DNA of 64,000 bases from Caldilineaceae bacterium (GTDB taxonomy: Bacteria; Chloroflexota; Anaerolineae; Caldilineales; Caldilineaceae), in the NCBI GenBank assembly GCA_019637695.1, contig JAHBVG010000003.1, forward strand, positions 1-64,000. The letters are read 5' to 3'. Shown here in pieces: positions 17,136-31,100 of the stretch. The stretch's first letter is position 1. Every line of letters begins with the position of its first letter. The notes beneath the pieces are model-generated. The model saw only the letters and a list, made by a program, of their open reading frames with translations. It did no database searches and was not told where the DNA came from. Made by a program: the position numbers and the translations under genes.

Positions 17136-18086
17136 ATGATGCGCAAAATCGCAATTCCTTTAGATGGTTCGCCTTTTGCAGAGCGCGTGTTGGCCCATAT
17201 TCCTCGATTCGGTACGCCGGATGATGTCGAATTACTGTTGGTCCGAGTCATCGAAACAACTCGTTACTACAGCTATATCGCACCGGATGCTGTCCATATT
17301 TTCGATCTGACCCAATGGCGGCAAGAAGCCGAAAGTTACCTGAAGCGGGTAGCTGGTGAACTTCGTGAATTGGGCTACCGTCTCTATACCACTGTTGTCG
17401 ATGGCGACGTTGCTACAAGTATTTGTGAAGTAGCTTCCGCCCAAGACGCTGATTTAATCGCCATGACCACCCATGGCCGTTCTGGGTTGCAGCGTTGGAT
17501 CATGGGCAGTGTTGCGGACCGGATCATCCGTACAACGCAAAAACCCGTCTATCTAGTGCGGCCTGGCAAAGAAGTCTTGAGTAGCGGCACTCCCCAGCGT
17601 ATTCTCGTCCCCCTGGACGGCTCTCGTCTGGCTGAAGCGGCCCTGACGCCTGCGTTAGAACTAACCAGCAGAGGTGACGTCGAACTTCTGTTGGTTCAAG
17701 CCGTCGAACTGCCTGAATTGTGGGGCGAAGAGTTTGTCAGCGCCGAAACAGTGGCTGCTTTGCCTTCGCTTGAAGAACAAGAAATCCTGGCCCGAGCTTA
17801 CCTGGAAGGGATAGCCGCTCCCCTGCGTCAGGATGGACGAATTGTCCGTATTCATGTTGAAACAGGCCACCCGGCCACGGTGATCGCTTCAATGGCAGCG
17901 ACTCAATCTGTGGATACGATTGTCATGAGTACACATGGCCGTTCTGGGCTGAGCCGCTGGGTCTTTGGCAGCATCGCCGAAAAGGTAGTGCGTACAGTAG
18001 ATTGTCCTGTCCTATTAGTCCGTGGAGGCATCGATCCGAATCAGACAGCGGAGACAGACGCCGCTGAAATGGTGCCCGGCGATTAA
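17136..18086 (+). CDS. Tandem universal stress protein (UspA) domains
   Basis: A 316-residue protein made of two UspA domains (residues about 1-145 and 150-300). Each ends with the ATP-binding signature G-2x-G-9x-G(S/T): HGRSGLQRWIMGS and HGRSGLSRWVFGS. ATP-binding Usps typically act in dormancy, hypoxia or starvation. ATG at 17136 follows TAGGAGG. A CBS gene follows in the same direction 93 nt downstream, so the two are probably co-transcribed. The shared 26-bp motif and a palindrome lie upstream, which suggests control by the adjacent two-component system. Confidence 0.93.
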   Translation: MMRKIAIPLDGSPFAERVLAHIPRFGTPDDVELLLVRVIETTRYYSYIAPDAVHIFDLTQWRQEAESYLKRVAGELRELGYRLYTTVVDGDVATSICEVASAQDADLIAMTTHGRSGLQRWIMGSVADRIIRTTQKPVYLVRPGKEVLSSGTPQRILVPLDGSRLAEAALTPALELTSRGDVELLLVQAVELPELWGEEFVSAETVAALPSLEEQEILARAYLEGIAAPLRQDGRIVRIHVETGHPATVIASMAATQSVDTIVMSTHGRSGLSRWVFGSIAEKVVRTVDCPVLLVRGGIDPNQTAETDAAEMVPGD

Positions 18087-18179
18087 CGTGTTTGACCTCA
18101 TCAGTAGCATGGCTGTCATAGATATGCGTTACCTGTGGGAATTCCAACAACAGGTCGGCCATGGAGAGGAGAGGTTCCT

Positions 18180-18890
18180 ATGTTTGTACGAGATTGTATG
18201 AGTTCGCCAGCGGTGACGGTAACCCCTGATACGCCCTTCCAGATCGCATTGAAAACTATGCATGAGCATAGATTTCGCCGACTGCCTGTGGTGGACAAGA
18301 ATGGTCGCCTCGCCGGTATTGTCTCGGAACGGGATCTGCTCCATGCTTCGCCATCGCCTGCGAGTTCGCTCTCTGTATGGGAGATGAACTACTTGCTCGC
18401 CAAACTGACAGTACAGCAGGTGATGACACGCGCGATTATTATCACCTCGCCTGAAACGCCGATTGAACATGCCGCCAGCCTGATGGTTGCCAACAAGATC
18501 GGCGGGCTACCGGTTGTCGATGAAAACGATCACGTGATCGGCATGATTACCGAGACGGACATCTTCAAGACATTTGTCGAGATGATGGATGGCAAAGAAG
18601 GAACGCGTCTGACCCTTGATCTCGCCGATGACCAGGTCTTACCACTGAAGTTTATTGAAGCGATCTACAGGCGGGGCGGCTATCTCGTGGCTTTGGGATC
18701 CGTACCCCACAGCAGTGGAAAGCGACGGATGGTCGTGGTCGTACATGGCATCCCAAAAGAACTGCTCGAAGAGCCGCTCCAACTGTTGGGTGAAAGCCTG
18801 GTTGATGCCTATGAACTTGCAGAACCTATCTTTTCTCCGCCGCCCATTGTACGACAAAACGGCATGAAGATGAAAATGTTGGTCCGATAA
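18180..18890 (+). CDS. Tandem CBS-domain protein
   Basis: A 236-residue paralogue of the protein at 14631-15302. It has two CBS motifs (FRRLPVVDKNGRLAGIVSERDLL and IGGLPVVDENDHVIGMITETDIF) and a C-terminal ACT-like region that is less well conserved. ATG at 18180 is chosen because GAGAGGAGAGG lies just upstream; the frame extends to a GTG at 18135 without an SD. It lies downstream of the Usp gene and is followed by a terminator, so it closes this transcription unit. Confidence 0.9.
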   Translation: MFVRDCMSSPAVTVTPDTPFQIALKTMHEHRFRRLPVVDKNGRLAGIVSERDLLHASPSPASSLSVWEMNYLLAKLTVQQVMTRAIIITSPETPIEHAASLMVANKIGGLPVVDENDHVIGMITETDIFKTFVEMMDGKEGTRLTLDLADDQVLPLKFIEAIYRRGGYLVALGSVPHSSGKRRMVVVVHGIPKELLEEPLQLLGESLVDAYELAEPIFSPPPIVRQNGMKMKMLVR

Positions 18891-18941
18891 TTACCCTATT
18901 TTTGCACTTTGCCAGAAGCAACTGCCTCTGTTTCCCTCCTC

Positions 18942-18989
18942 AAAAGCAGGAGAGCCTTCCTTCCCTCCAAGGATCGCTCTCCTGCTTTT
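18942..18989 (+). terminator. Rho-independent terminator
   Basis: A perfect 13-bp stem, AAAAGCAGGAGAG/CTCTCCTGCTTTT, with a 22-nt loop and a T-rich 3' arm, 52 nt after the CBS stop. It ends the Usp-CBS unit. The rest of 18891-19173 holds the 11-bp phased repeats listed separately. Confidence 0.8.
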
Positions 18990-19040
18990 CGTTGTAGTCA
19001 ACCCCTCTAACTCCGCCGAGATCCCAGGTGCGCCGACATT

Positions 19041-19068
19041 CAAACGCTTATCAAACGGTCTGCAAACG
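19041..19068 (+). promoter_or_regulatory. Three CAAACG boxes at exact 11-bp spacing upstream of the RHS giant
   Basis: CAAACG occurs at 19041-19046, 19052-19057 and 19063-19068, that is three direct copies each one helical turn apart, ending 105 nt before the start codon of the 4605-residue protein. The same arrangement stands upstream of the second giant gene at 34178-34205. This looks like a binding site for an oligomeric regulator on one DNA face. A G/C hairpin (GATCGGGG/CCCCGATC) lies between it and the SD (AAAGG, 19160-19164). Confidence 0.65.
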
Positions 19069-19173
19069 GGGCGCGACGTAAGCTGAGGCCAGGAAAGAAC
19101 GATCGGGGCGAGCATCCCCCCGATCTCGGCAATCAGCAAGCCTCCCTCAGGCGTCGCACAAAGGCAAACCGAT

Positions 19174-22100
19174 ATGCAGACGAAAATTCGCAAACTCCTA
19201 TCGATCCTGCTCTGTCTCTCTTATTTGCTCAACCTGCTGCCCACACCCACCCTTTCGGCGCAGGATAGACGCCCTCCCCAGGCGGATACGCGCACGGAGA
19301 ATCGACTCTTTCTGCCCATTGTCTCTGGCAGCAACCAGAATGCAACGCTCATCGCCACCCAAAGTCCGGTGGACGGCTGCGCATTCTATCCCCTGGCGCT
19401 GCCCGCTTCCCGTCTGGATGGCCTCCCGCCCAATGCGACCGTTGCCAACCTGAGCCTGGGCAGCGGAGCTGGGAACTTTGGCTGGATCACCTGGGACGGT
19501 GACAACTCGGTGGGCGCGCTCATCACCAGCCTGACACCGCCGGGCAACAGCCACATCTATGTCAACCCCAGCAACCCAACCGATCGGCTTCTCAGCGTCG
19601 GCGATCTGATGCGCGGGCGGCCCGGTGTGGCGAATGCCGCCAGTGTGCGCGCCGCCCTCAATGAGTTGAAACAGATCGACATCACCGTACCGGTCTGGAA
19701 CAAGACCACGGGCAATGACAGCAACCTGCGCTATCAGGTTGCCAGTTTTGCGCGTATCCGTTTGATCAGCTACAACCTGCCAGGGACCAACCAGATCACA
19801 GTGCGCTTCCTGGGCGGAGTAAACTGTGACCCGGTCACGCCCACGGCTACGCCGACGAACTCGGCCACGCCGTCGCCAACTGCCTCCGCATCTCCTTCGC
19901 CAACGGCGACGGCGACGCGTACCCACACGGCCACGGCAACCGCCATACCGACGGAGACGGCCACCGAAACGCCCTCTCCAACGGCCACCTCCACCGAGGT
20001 TTCGCCGTCGGCCACGCCTACGGCAACGCAGACGCCATCCCCAACGGCCACGGAGACGGAAACGCCATCCCCGACGCCGACGGCAACGGAGACAGCCACT
20101 CAAACGGAGACGCCATCGCCGACGGCAACGGCCACGGAGACACCGTCTCCGACGTCCACGGAAACGGCGACAGCTACGGAGACACCATCACCGACAGCTA
20201 CAGCCACAGCGACAGCTACGGAGACACCATCTCCCACGGCTACGGAAACAGCGACAGCTACACCTACTTCTACCGCGACGGCAACCACCACACCGACTAT
20301 TACACCCACCAGCACGCCGACGATACCGCAAAACCGTGCGCCGGTTGCCCATAACGACGCCTACGCCACCACTCAAGATACCGTCCTGACCATCGGTCCG
20401 GCCACTGGCGTCCTCGCCAACGATAGCGACCCCGACGGTGACGCGCTGCACGCGGTTTTGGTAGCAACCCCCGCCAACGGCAGTTTGACCCTCAACGTCA
20501 ATGGCTCGTTCACCTATCAACCGGGGGCCGGCTTCAGCGGCGTGGACAGCTTCACCTATCAGGCCAGCGACGGCGAACTGACCTCTGCCATCGCCACCGT
20601 CGGGCTGATTGTCCGCTCTGCGCCGGACACCGACCCGGAACCGCCATCGGGGAAAGGTGTCATCGCCGGCGAAGTCTACGACGACAGCACCGGCCTGCCC
20701 CTTCCCGCCGCCAATATCACGTTCCTCAGCCTGGACAGCCAGCCGCTGGATCCCATGCCGACCAGCGCCAGCAACGCGGGTGGGCGCTTCCGCCTGATCA
20801 GCGATCCGGGCCTGGCCCGGCTGCGGGTCTCCGCGGACGGCTACACCGCCGCCGAACGCTCGGTGATGGTGATCGGTGGGCGTATTGTCAGCCCACTGGA
20901 TGTGCGCCTGACTGCGTTGACTGCGGGCACAAATGTGTCTTCGTTGCTGGGCGGCATCCTGACCTCAGCGGGCGGTCAGGCCCATCTCACCATCCCGGCC
21001 TTCGCCCTTATCGACAATACAGATGTCAGCCTCACCCATATCAGCGGCCAGGCATTGGCAGCACCGCTGCCCCTGGGCTGGTCGCCGGTGGCTGCCGTGG
21101 AGATCGCTCCCAGCGATCTCACCTTTGATCCGGTGGCCACGCTGACGATTTCCCTCACCGCAGCGCTGCCCGCCAATCTCCCCGTGATCGTTGCCCATTT
21201 CAGCAACGGGGCGTGGATCGCTGTGGGCAACGCCGAAATCAGCGAAGATGGCGCTTCGATCTCCGCTGACGTAGTTCACAGTGGACAGGTCGCCTTCCTG
21301 CTCCCCGACGCCGTTAACGGTCCGGCCCTGCCCGCAACGGGAGAACCCCTCCCTGCCGGCCAGCCGGTGACTCCGGCACAAAACGTAACCGCGGCCATCC
21401 TACCCTCGGCGCAGGTCCTCTTTGCTCGCCTTGATACCAGCGCCGATGTCGCCGTGCAATTGAGCGCGGCTACGCCGTTGCAGAGCGGTATGGTCGTGCG
21501 CATAAATTTGAACGAATCTTACGATTTCCTCAGCGGCGGCCATCTCTATCCAGCCCCTGCCGCCCAGGATCTGATCGTCTACGCCTACCCGGCGGGCAGC
21601 CGCAATCTGCAAGCGGGGTTCACGGTCTCAGCCTCGCGACCGTTCGATCCCTACGATCTGGAGTTGGGGCTGATTACCCTGGCTGCCCATTGGCCTGTGT
21701 ACGAAGAGAGCTTTGGCGTTGTCCTCACCCCCCAGGGTGGTACAGTGACCGCCAATGGCGGCGCGGCTGTCACCATCCCCGCCGGCGCGGCGAATACGGA
21801 CCTGCCCGTGATCGTGAGCGCGCTGGGTCCCAACCAGATCAACATGGCTCTGCCCGATTCGCTGATCCCGTTGGGCATGGTCTCGCTGGATCTGCAAGGG
21901 GCCGCCCTGAACGCGCCGGCTGCGCTTTCCATCCCCGCGCCGACCGACGTGAACGCAGGGGATCAGATTTTGGTGGCCGAGTGGGTCGAGGCCAACGGCC
22001 TCAGCCAGTTGAGCCTGGTGGCGCTGGCCTCCCTGCACGACGGCGATCTGGTTGCCCAGATCGATCCGCTGGGCGATGGTTCGCTGCTGCTGCCCGGCAT

Positions 22101-25100
22101 CCGCCAGGGAGGACGTTACCTCTTTGTACGCGCCACCGTGGACCTGGGCTTCATCAGCGGCCAGGCCCGCAATACTGACGGTCAGGTTCTGGCGAACGCC
22201 CTCGTCTCCACCGACAGTTTCCCGGTGATCGCGCTCAGCGGCGCGGACGGCGGCTATGTACTGGCTGCGCCCGTGGGCGCGGTGACGGTACGCGCCGTCG
22301 ATCCCGCCAGCCAGAATGAGTTGAGCGAGTCGGGCACGCTGGCCGCCAAGAACGATCTCATCGCACTCGATCTCTCGCTGTTGCCGACGCCGCCGCGCAT
22401 TGTCTCGGTCAACCCCATCAACGGTGGCCTCAGCGTACCCTTGACCAGCACCGTCAGCGTCATCTTCTCCGAGCCGGTCAACCCCAACAGCGTGAACAAC
22501 GGGGTGGTCAGCCTGGTCACACGCAGCGGTGCGGTGGACGGTTCGACTACACTCTCGCCCAATGGCCGTGTGCTGCGCTTCTGGCCAGCCGCGCCGCTGG
22601 CTTCCGAGACGATCTACACCTTGACCGTCGCCAATACCATCGTCGATCTGGCTGGCTACCCGCTGGCGCAGACCCATGTCAGCAGCTTCACCACCGTGGA
22701 TCGCACGCCGCCGCAGCTTTCCGGCGTGATCGCCGCCGCCATCCCCAACGCCGAGGGCCTCTCCGAAGTCACCGGCAGCCAGGGGACGGTGGACCCGGCC
22801 TGGCTGGTGCAAATTCTCAACAAGACGCGGGGTGCAACCACCAACGTCACGCCTGACCCCGCGCTGGGCAGCTTCCGCGCTCTGGTGCCGGCGGGCAAGG
22901 CGGACAAACTGGAATTGGTCCTGCGCGACGAGGCGGGCAACATCACCCGCATCCCTGTGCCCCCCTTCCAGGGCGCAGATGGCAGCGTGGTCATCGGCGT
23001 TGAGGGTGGAACTGTGACCGGTGAGGGCGGCGTCTTCGCCCAAATCGATCCCGGTTCGCTGCCCGATGGCACAGTGGTCAAGGTGGAAGCCATCGCCGAT
23101 GCTGCCCAACTGCCGGCGCCGCTGCCCGTGACCGAGAACATTACCGACAGCGAGACCCTGAGCGATAGCACCTTCTTCCTCGGCTTTGTGGGCGGGGTGA
23201 AGCTGGAGATCGACGGGGCAGATCCGCAGAAATATATCGATCTGGGCATCCCGGCCCCGGCAGACGCCAGCGCCGACGACCAGATCCTGGTGGCGCAGGC
23301 CATCACCCTGCCCAACGGCGCGCAGGCGTGGACCCTCGTCGACCGCGCTTCGTTCGACCCGGCCACCAACACCTATCGCACGGCCTCACCGCCCTTCCCT
23401 GGCGTGGTGGCCTCAGCCAGCTATGCTTTCCTCAAGCCGACAGAGCTGATCTTCCCCGGCCCGGATGGCTATCTAGACACCATGCCCCTGCGCCCCATCA
23501 GTGACGACGTTATCCAGACACGCATGGTCAACGGCCAGGAGGTGCGCGTCCTCGCCCCCGGCGCGGATGGCATCTTGCAGACGCGACCCTTGCCGGGGAG
23601 CGACGACGAGTTGAACACCGATTGTGTCAGCTACGTCTCCATGAGCTACAGCCTGGGTATGGACATGATGATGAGCGCGTTCGGCACGCCCTTCGTCTAT
23701 CTCGCCAGCGGCTACGACAAGGTGACGGTGGTGGGCTTCTGCAACCAGCCGTTGACCATCAACATCATCGACACCCATACCAACCAGATCGCCTTCTCGG
23801 TGACGGAGACCGCGCCGCCGGAGCGCAACCGAATTTTGACGCCGCCGACCATCATCACCGACGACACCACACCGCCTACGGTGGTGGGTGCGCTGCTGCC
23901 CACCCAGCTCTACGACGATCAGCAAGAGGTGGTCGTCCGCTTCTCGGAACCGATTGACATTCCCTCGGCCAAGGCCAATTTCAAGGTCAAGGACAGCGCT
24001 GGGAACGCCATCGGCGGCGTGGTGGATGTCCTCTACGAGAACCGGGTGGCCGTCTTCCGCCCCAACGTGGCCTTCCGCCTGGGCGAAAAGTACACCGTAG
24101 ATCTGACAGGCATCCGCGACTTTGCCTCTAATCTGCTGCAAGCGAGCGGCGAGATCAGCTTTACACGGGCAGAACCACGCTCGCTGGGCAGCCTCTACAA
24201 CACACCGCTGGGCGAGATGCTCAAGCGCTGTATTTCGCCGAGCAACTGTACCCAGGGGGGCTATGGCATCGCCGCCTTTGGCAACATTCTCTTTGTGACC
24301 AATGGCATCGGACGCACGGACGAGACCTACAGCACGCCCAGCAACCCGACGCGGCTTCTGGTGGTGGACATGAACAACCCAGCCGATCCCAAGGTGATCG
24401 GCTGGAACCAGACCTATATGCAGTCCCCGCGCGCCGCGGCCATCCTGCCCGACATCTCCTTCTCGTACAAGGATGCGGCCGGCGCGGATCAGCGTTTCGC
24501 CGGCGATCTGCTGCTGGTGGCGGGCGGACGGCTGCATTACTTCGATTCCAAGCTGGAGGTCTACGACGTGACCGCCTGCCTCAACGGCAAGGACGGCATC
24601 CCCGGCGGCGAGTTCGAGAACTGTATGCAGGACGAACTCTTCCTGCCTCCCTACGCTGCCGAGAACGCGGTGGGGCCGCTGGTAGCGATGAAGTTCCTCT
24701 CCACGGGGATCGGCGATCCGCCGCGGGTGGGCGTGCCGCCGGATCCAGGCCTGGCCCGTCAGGTCGCCGCGCTGCACAACCGGCTGACGGCCACCGTGAA
24801 CGGTCAGAGTGTGCGCGAGGACCAGGCCATCGCCTACGTCAATGTGGTCCCTCTGGGCCTGGTGGCGGTGGATGTGGTGGCCGCAGTGCGCACCTACATG
24901 AAGAACTACGACGTTGTCAATCCCGCGGTTGATCGCTGGGCGATTGACGGCCTCTTCCGCGGCAGCTTCACCGACATTGGATTGGTCAAGAATACGTTGG
25001 TGGCGGCGGAGGAACCGAGCAACGGCAACCCGCGGCTGCGCATCTTCAACGCCAACATGGTCAGCCTGCAAGAGATCTACCTGCCGCGGGCCTTCCGCGT

Positions 25101-28100
25101 GGCGACCGGCAAAAACCTGTTCTTCGACGTGAACGGGGACGGCAACGTGGGCGCTGCCGAGATCTTTGACCTGGCCGTGGTGGCCGGCGGCGGACGCCGC
25201 GCGCTCTATGTGATGGATCTCAGCCACCAGACCGCGCTCAACCGCCCTGCGCCATTGACAGCATCCGACAGCACACGGTCGGAAGATCAGCGCGTGATCT
25301 CGATTATCGACCTGCCGGCCACGGCCTTCAACGTCTGTGTGGACTCACGGGCCAGGCTGGCCTATGTGGACATGCCGGGGCGCGGCCTGGGCGTGGTGGA
25401 TCTGAGCCACCTGCTCGGCGTCATCCGCGGGGAGATCAATGGCCGCAACTTTATCGACAGCAACAACGACGGCCTGGACGACCGCCTGCTCTACATCTAT
25501 CAGCCGCAGGGCTACTTCCTGCAATCGGGCGGCGATCCCACGCAGTATCTCAACGGCATCGACTGTGAGAGTACAAACTGGGAGATCGACGATCCCGCCC
25601 AGATCTACAGTTCACCGCTGCCCGGCACTGTCTACCTCAACTGGGATATCACAGGACCAGAGACGCTGGGCCTCTTCAGCCTGGCCGTGGCCGAGCCGAT
25701 CTTCATCCACGACGACGTGGACGTGATCAACGATGTTACCTGCCAGCCAGAGCCTGAGAAGCGGGAGATCCGTTTCAGCCTCAGCCACCCGGCCACTGTC
25801 ACCGTCACGATTGACGACGAGGTAATTGTCGTCGACGGCGCGGATCTGCGCACCGGCCTGGAACATAGCTTTAGCGGCGAGACCGAAGTGACGGCGATTC
25901 CCTATGCGTCGGGCGTCTTCACGCTGCCCATCCCGCTGGAGAGCATGACCCGCTTCGGCGAGTACACGCTGGCGGTGGAGGCCGTCTACATGCGGGCCGA
26001 TCCGACAGTGGCTGGCTCGGTGGATCTCTCCAAGACCGTCACCGGAACCATCATCTACGATCTGCTCAAACCGGCCACGCTGCCCATCGGCCACACCATG
26101 GTCGAAGGCGTCGATCTCTTCGACGGCCATCTCACCCACGCCACCCAGGATCTGCGCATCCCTGGCCGCGGGCTTTCGATTGAGTTGAACCGTTCGTACA
26201 GCAGCGCTGGCACGGATAGCAGCGGCGTCTTCGGCGCTGGTTGGAACCACAATCTGGCCGTGCGCCTGATCCGTGACAACTGTAACCGGCTGGTGGTGAT
26301 CGGCGGCGAGGGCACAGGCAACAGCTTCTCCAATCCGCAGTCCGACGCAGCAAAGGCAGCGCTCTATTCGTCGCCCAATTTCCAGGTGGCGAACGACGCC
26401 CGCTTCTACATGCCGCAGATCGGCTACCACTCGACCCTGATCGAGGACCCGGACGATGTGGACCCGGAGAAGAATCCGTCGCAGTTCGACTTCTTCACCA
26501 AGAGCTTCGTGCGCTATCACTTTGAACTGGAACCGAAGCTGCCCGGCGAGGTCTACACCCTGCGCTTTATCGAAGACCCCAACGGCAACCAGTTGACCTT
26601 CGATTATACGCTTGATCACGACGCGTCCACCCTGGACAGGGTGACAGACGAAGCCGGCCGCACGCTGGAGTTCCACTACGCCAGGATCTATCACCGCCAG
26701 CGCATTGTACGGGCCACGGCCAAACTGGTGCCCGATGGCAGCATCGACGCCGCCGAGTTGAACATTGAGGTCGTGTACGCCTACGACGAATACGGCAACC
26801 TGATCTCGGCCACGCGCAAATCACCGTATGCTGGCTTCGGCTACAACGATGCGCGTGTCGAACAGTACGCGTACAGTGTCGAGGATGGGGACAATCCGAA
26901 CGAGGCCGCGCCGGATCGCCACAACCTGATCCGCTACACCGACCCGGCCGGTAGCGTGGTTGAATATGTCTACCACGGCGAGAACGACGCCATCCCCGGC
27001 TGGACGGATCAGCCGAGCCGTGAGCAGGAGTTCATCGTCGAGAAGTACGAGTACATCAAGGAGATCCTCAAGCCCGAAGGCGTGGTCGTGACCTTCCGCT
27101 ATGACCTGAGCAACGGCCAGCGCCAGGTGGAAGATCCGCGCGACGAGATCGGTGCTACGATCTACACGCTGGACAGCTACGGCGCCGCCATCCGCATCCA
27201 GGAACCCATGGACGGCAGCAGCTACAAGGTGACGGAAACCGTCTGGTGTACCGCCGATATTTCGGCACCGGAATGCAACGGACGCCGTTCTGCGCAGCCC
27301 GTGAAGATGATCGACGCGCTGGGCCGCACACACATCTACCAATACGACGCCCAGGGCAACCGCATTGAGGAGCGCATCGACTTCAGCACAATCAGCGATC
27401 CCGATCTGCGCCCGGTCCTCGACGGGCAGGGGGCAGGAGTGAGCGAGGTCGTGATCCGCGCCACCTTCGATCCGCTCTTCAGCCACATGATCAGCAAGAC
27501 CGACGCCGAGGGCAACACCACCTGGTACTGCTTCGACAGCCCCTCTGCGCCACCGTCGGGATCGCCCTGCCAGCCGGGCGCGGGCAAGACGGGCAATCTG
27601 TTGGCCGTGATCGACGCTGAGGGCAACACCATCCAATACAGTTATGACAGCGCGGGCCGCCTGATCAGCACCGTCGACCCGCGCGGGTTTGTCACCAGCT
27701 ACACGGCCTACGACATCTACGACAACGTGACCGAGTACACCGACCCTGTGGGCAACACCTTCCACAATCGCTACGACGCCCGCGGCCGCCTGCTCGAACG
27801 CTGGGACAGCTTCGGCCATCATGTCACCTATGCCTATGACGGCTTGGACCGCCGCATCCGCGAGTCGCACCTGGACGATATGGGCGACGGCGGCACGCCG
27901 CAGACCACGGTCTACCGCTACACGGCCAACGGCCAGCTTGCGCGGGTTGTCACCGGCGTGATCAATGAGGGCGAGGCGCTGCGCGGCCTGGGCCAGACCA
28001 CCGACTACGAGTACGACGGGTTGGACCGGCTGATCCGCGTCATCGACCGCGCCGTGACGGATGCCGACGGCAACCAGGCTGATCTGATCACCGGCTACCG

Positions 28101-31100
28101 CTACGACCGGGTCAACAACCTGATCGAGGAGACCACGGCGCGCGGCGTCACCCGCACCCATACCTACAATGGGTTGAACACCCGGCTCACCACCCGCGTG
28201 CAGGGAGCGGATGCGCCCACGCCCACCCGGTTGGCGAGCAACAGCTACGATGCGCTGGGCAATCTGCGCAGCAGCACCGATCTGCGCGGTTACACTACCA
28301 CCTATTTCTATGATGGACTCTATCGCCTTATCGAGCGCGGTCTGCCCTTCAGCCACGAGTTCGACGATCTGCCCTTCCAGCAGGCAAAGGTGATCTACAC
28401 CTATGACCTGGCCGGCAACAAGTTGAGCGAGACCGACGCCAACGGCCACGTCACCCGCTATACCTATGACAAGCTCTACCGGCTGACGGCGCAAACCAAC
28501 GCGGCTGGGCAGGTCTCCACCTTCGCCTACGACCGCGCTGGCAACCGTACCCAGAGCAAGAACCTGACCTCCGGCCTCACCGTGGAGACCACCTACGACG
28601 CCATCAACCGCCCGCTGGTGAAGACCGAGACCGTGCCCGGCGGCGGCGAGGATGGCGGTGTGGCGATCTACACCACTCGCTACGAGTACCTGGATAGCGA
28701 CAACACGGTGATCGTCACCAACCCGGCGGGCAGCAAGACCCGCACCGATCACGACGGGCTGGACCGCATCTACCGCACGGTGATCGACGACGGCGGTCTA
28801 AACCTGACCACGACGTACACCTTCGACGCCAGCGGCAACGTGGCGACGATGAGCGACGCCCAGAACGGCGATGTGGATGTCACCTACGAGTACGACGGCC
28901 TCAACCGCAAGATCCGCGCCACCTACGTGGCCGCGTCGGGGCTGGAAGGAGCCGTGACCGAGCGTTTCTATTACGACGCCGACGGCAATCGGAGCCGCCG
29001 CATTGATGGCCGCGGCATCGACTTCCGCTGGAGCTATGACGCCTTCAACCGTGAGCGCACGGCGAGCGTGATCGAAAGCATCAGCAACGGCGGCGCGGCG
29101 CTGATCATGTCCGAGAATGTCTACAACGACACCCAGGACGCCCGCGGCCTCTACTCGATCACCACCTACGACGCCAACCGCAACGCCACCGTCACCTGGT
29201 TCGACGGGTTGGGCCGACCGGTGGAGATCGACGACCCCGACGCTGATGGGCTGATGATCGCCCTTTACGATGGCGTCAACAAGCGCGGCGAGATCGACAA
29301 GCTGGGCAACCGCTTCGTCTACACCTATGACAGCCTCAACCGGCTGGTCAAGACCGAGGAGTTCGACGGGGAGGGCGATCCACAGGGGACCATCGCCATG
29401 CAATACCTCGACGCCGACCGCCAGACGATACAGACCGACCGCCGCGGCATCGAGACCATCACCCAGCAGGATGCGCTGGGCCGGGTGATCGAGACCCGTC
29501 GCCGCGGCCTCGACATGGCCGCTCACTACGGCGCATCGGAGATCCGCCTGGAGCGCTACGAATACGACGGCGTGGGCAATGTGGTCCTCTACACCGACGC
29601 CAACGGCAACCAGGCCCGTTCGGTCTACGACGGGGCCAACCGCAAGATCCGCCACATTGAGGGGGTGGGTACACCGGTCGAAGCGACCACCACATGGACC
29701 TACGACAACGTGGGCAACATCCTCACGGTGAAGGATGGCCGCGTCCACGGCGGCGCCTATGATGTACGCTACACCTACGACGCCCGCTACCGGCTGATCA
29801 TCTCCACCGACGGCGAGGGCCATGTGATCCGCTTTGCCTATGACGCCGACGATAACCTGATCCAGATCACCGAGGCGCTGGGCGAGAAATACGCCACCCG
29901 CTATGTCTATGACGAACTGGTCGCCCTGCTGGCCGTGGACGAGAGCCTGCGCGGCGTGGACGGCGTCCAGGCTGGCGTCACCCGTTACGCATACGACGGC
30001 AACCGCAACAAGATCGCCCAGCAGGACGCCAACGGCAACCTGACCACTTACAAATATGACGCGCTCAACCGCCAGACCGATCTCTATCAGCACACGGTGG
30101 CGGGTAACCTGGGGATTCATCCCCAGGCTACACCTATGCCGCGCGGCAGCGATCCGGCGGGGAGTTTCTTCTACGGCGCGGCGGGCGGCGATGAAAACAC
30201 AGCATTGCACTGGCGTTATGAATATGACGGAAACGACAACCGCACGCTCACCGAAGATCCGGCGGGGCAGCAGGTGATCGTCGCCTACGATCACCTGGGG
30301 CGGATGATCACCAAGAGCTACACACGCCCAACCCAGGCCAATCTTGACTTCCAAATGCTCTCGGTGAGCTACACCTACGACGCCAACGGCAACATCCTGA
30401 CCACCGCCGAGCAGAAGACGCTCAACGGCGCGGCGATCTCTGAAAGCTCGATCTACACCTACGATCCGCTGGACCGGGTGCAGACGCGGACGCGGGTCGA
30501 TCACGATGGCCGCAGCAAGACCGTCCAGTATGACTATGACCGCCTGGGCAACCGCATCGCCGTCCGCGATGCCGACGGGCTGGTAACGAGCTACACCTAC
30601 GATGGCCGCAACCGACTGGAGACCGTCACCACCGAAGCCGGTGTCACGGTCTACACCTGGTGGCCGGACAATCTGCTGCGCACAGTGACCTATCCGAACT
30701 TCACAGTGCAGGACCGCAGCATGGCCGACGCCTACGACCGCGCCGACCGTGCGCGCAAGATCGAAAACAAGCGGGTCGGCCCGGTGATCGAAGCCTATTC
30801 CAGCTATCTCTACACCTACGACGCCAACGGCAACCGCCTGAGCCAGACCGAGTTCCAGGCCGCGCTGACCGGCAGCCAGACCATGACCGTCAGCTACGCC
30901 TACAACTATCGCAACCAGTTGCGTCAGGTGGACTACGGCAACGGCAGGGCGGTGGCCTACACCTATGACAAGGTGGGCAACCGGCTGACCGAAATCGGCG
31001 TGGATGCGCTCAGTGGGCAGGCGATCAACCGCAGCTATCGCTACCAGCGGTTGACCGGTCTGGAGAATGTCACTTTCAACGGTGTCAACGCCTTGACCCA

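Noticed and set aside
19834..20331. Repeat array in the RHS gene as a possible CRISPR
   Set aside because: The units are degenerate and in frame, encode a Thr/Pro linker, and show no constant repeat-spacer structure.
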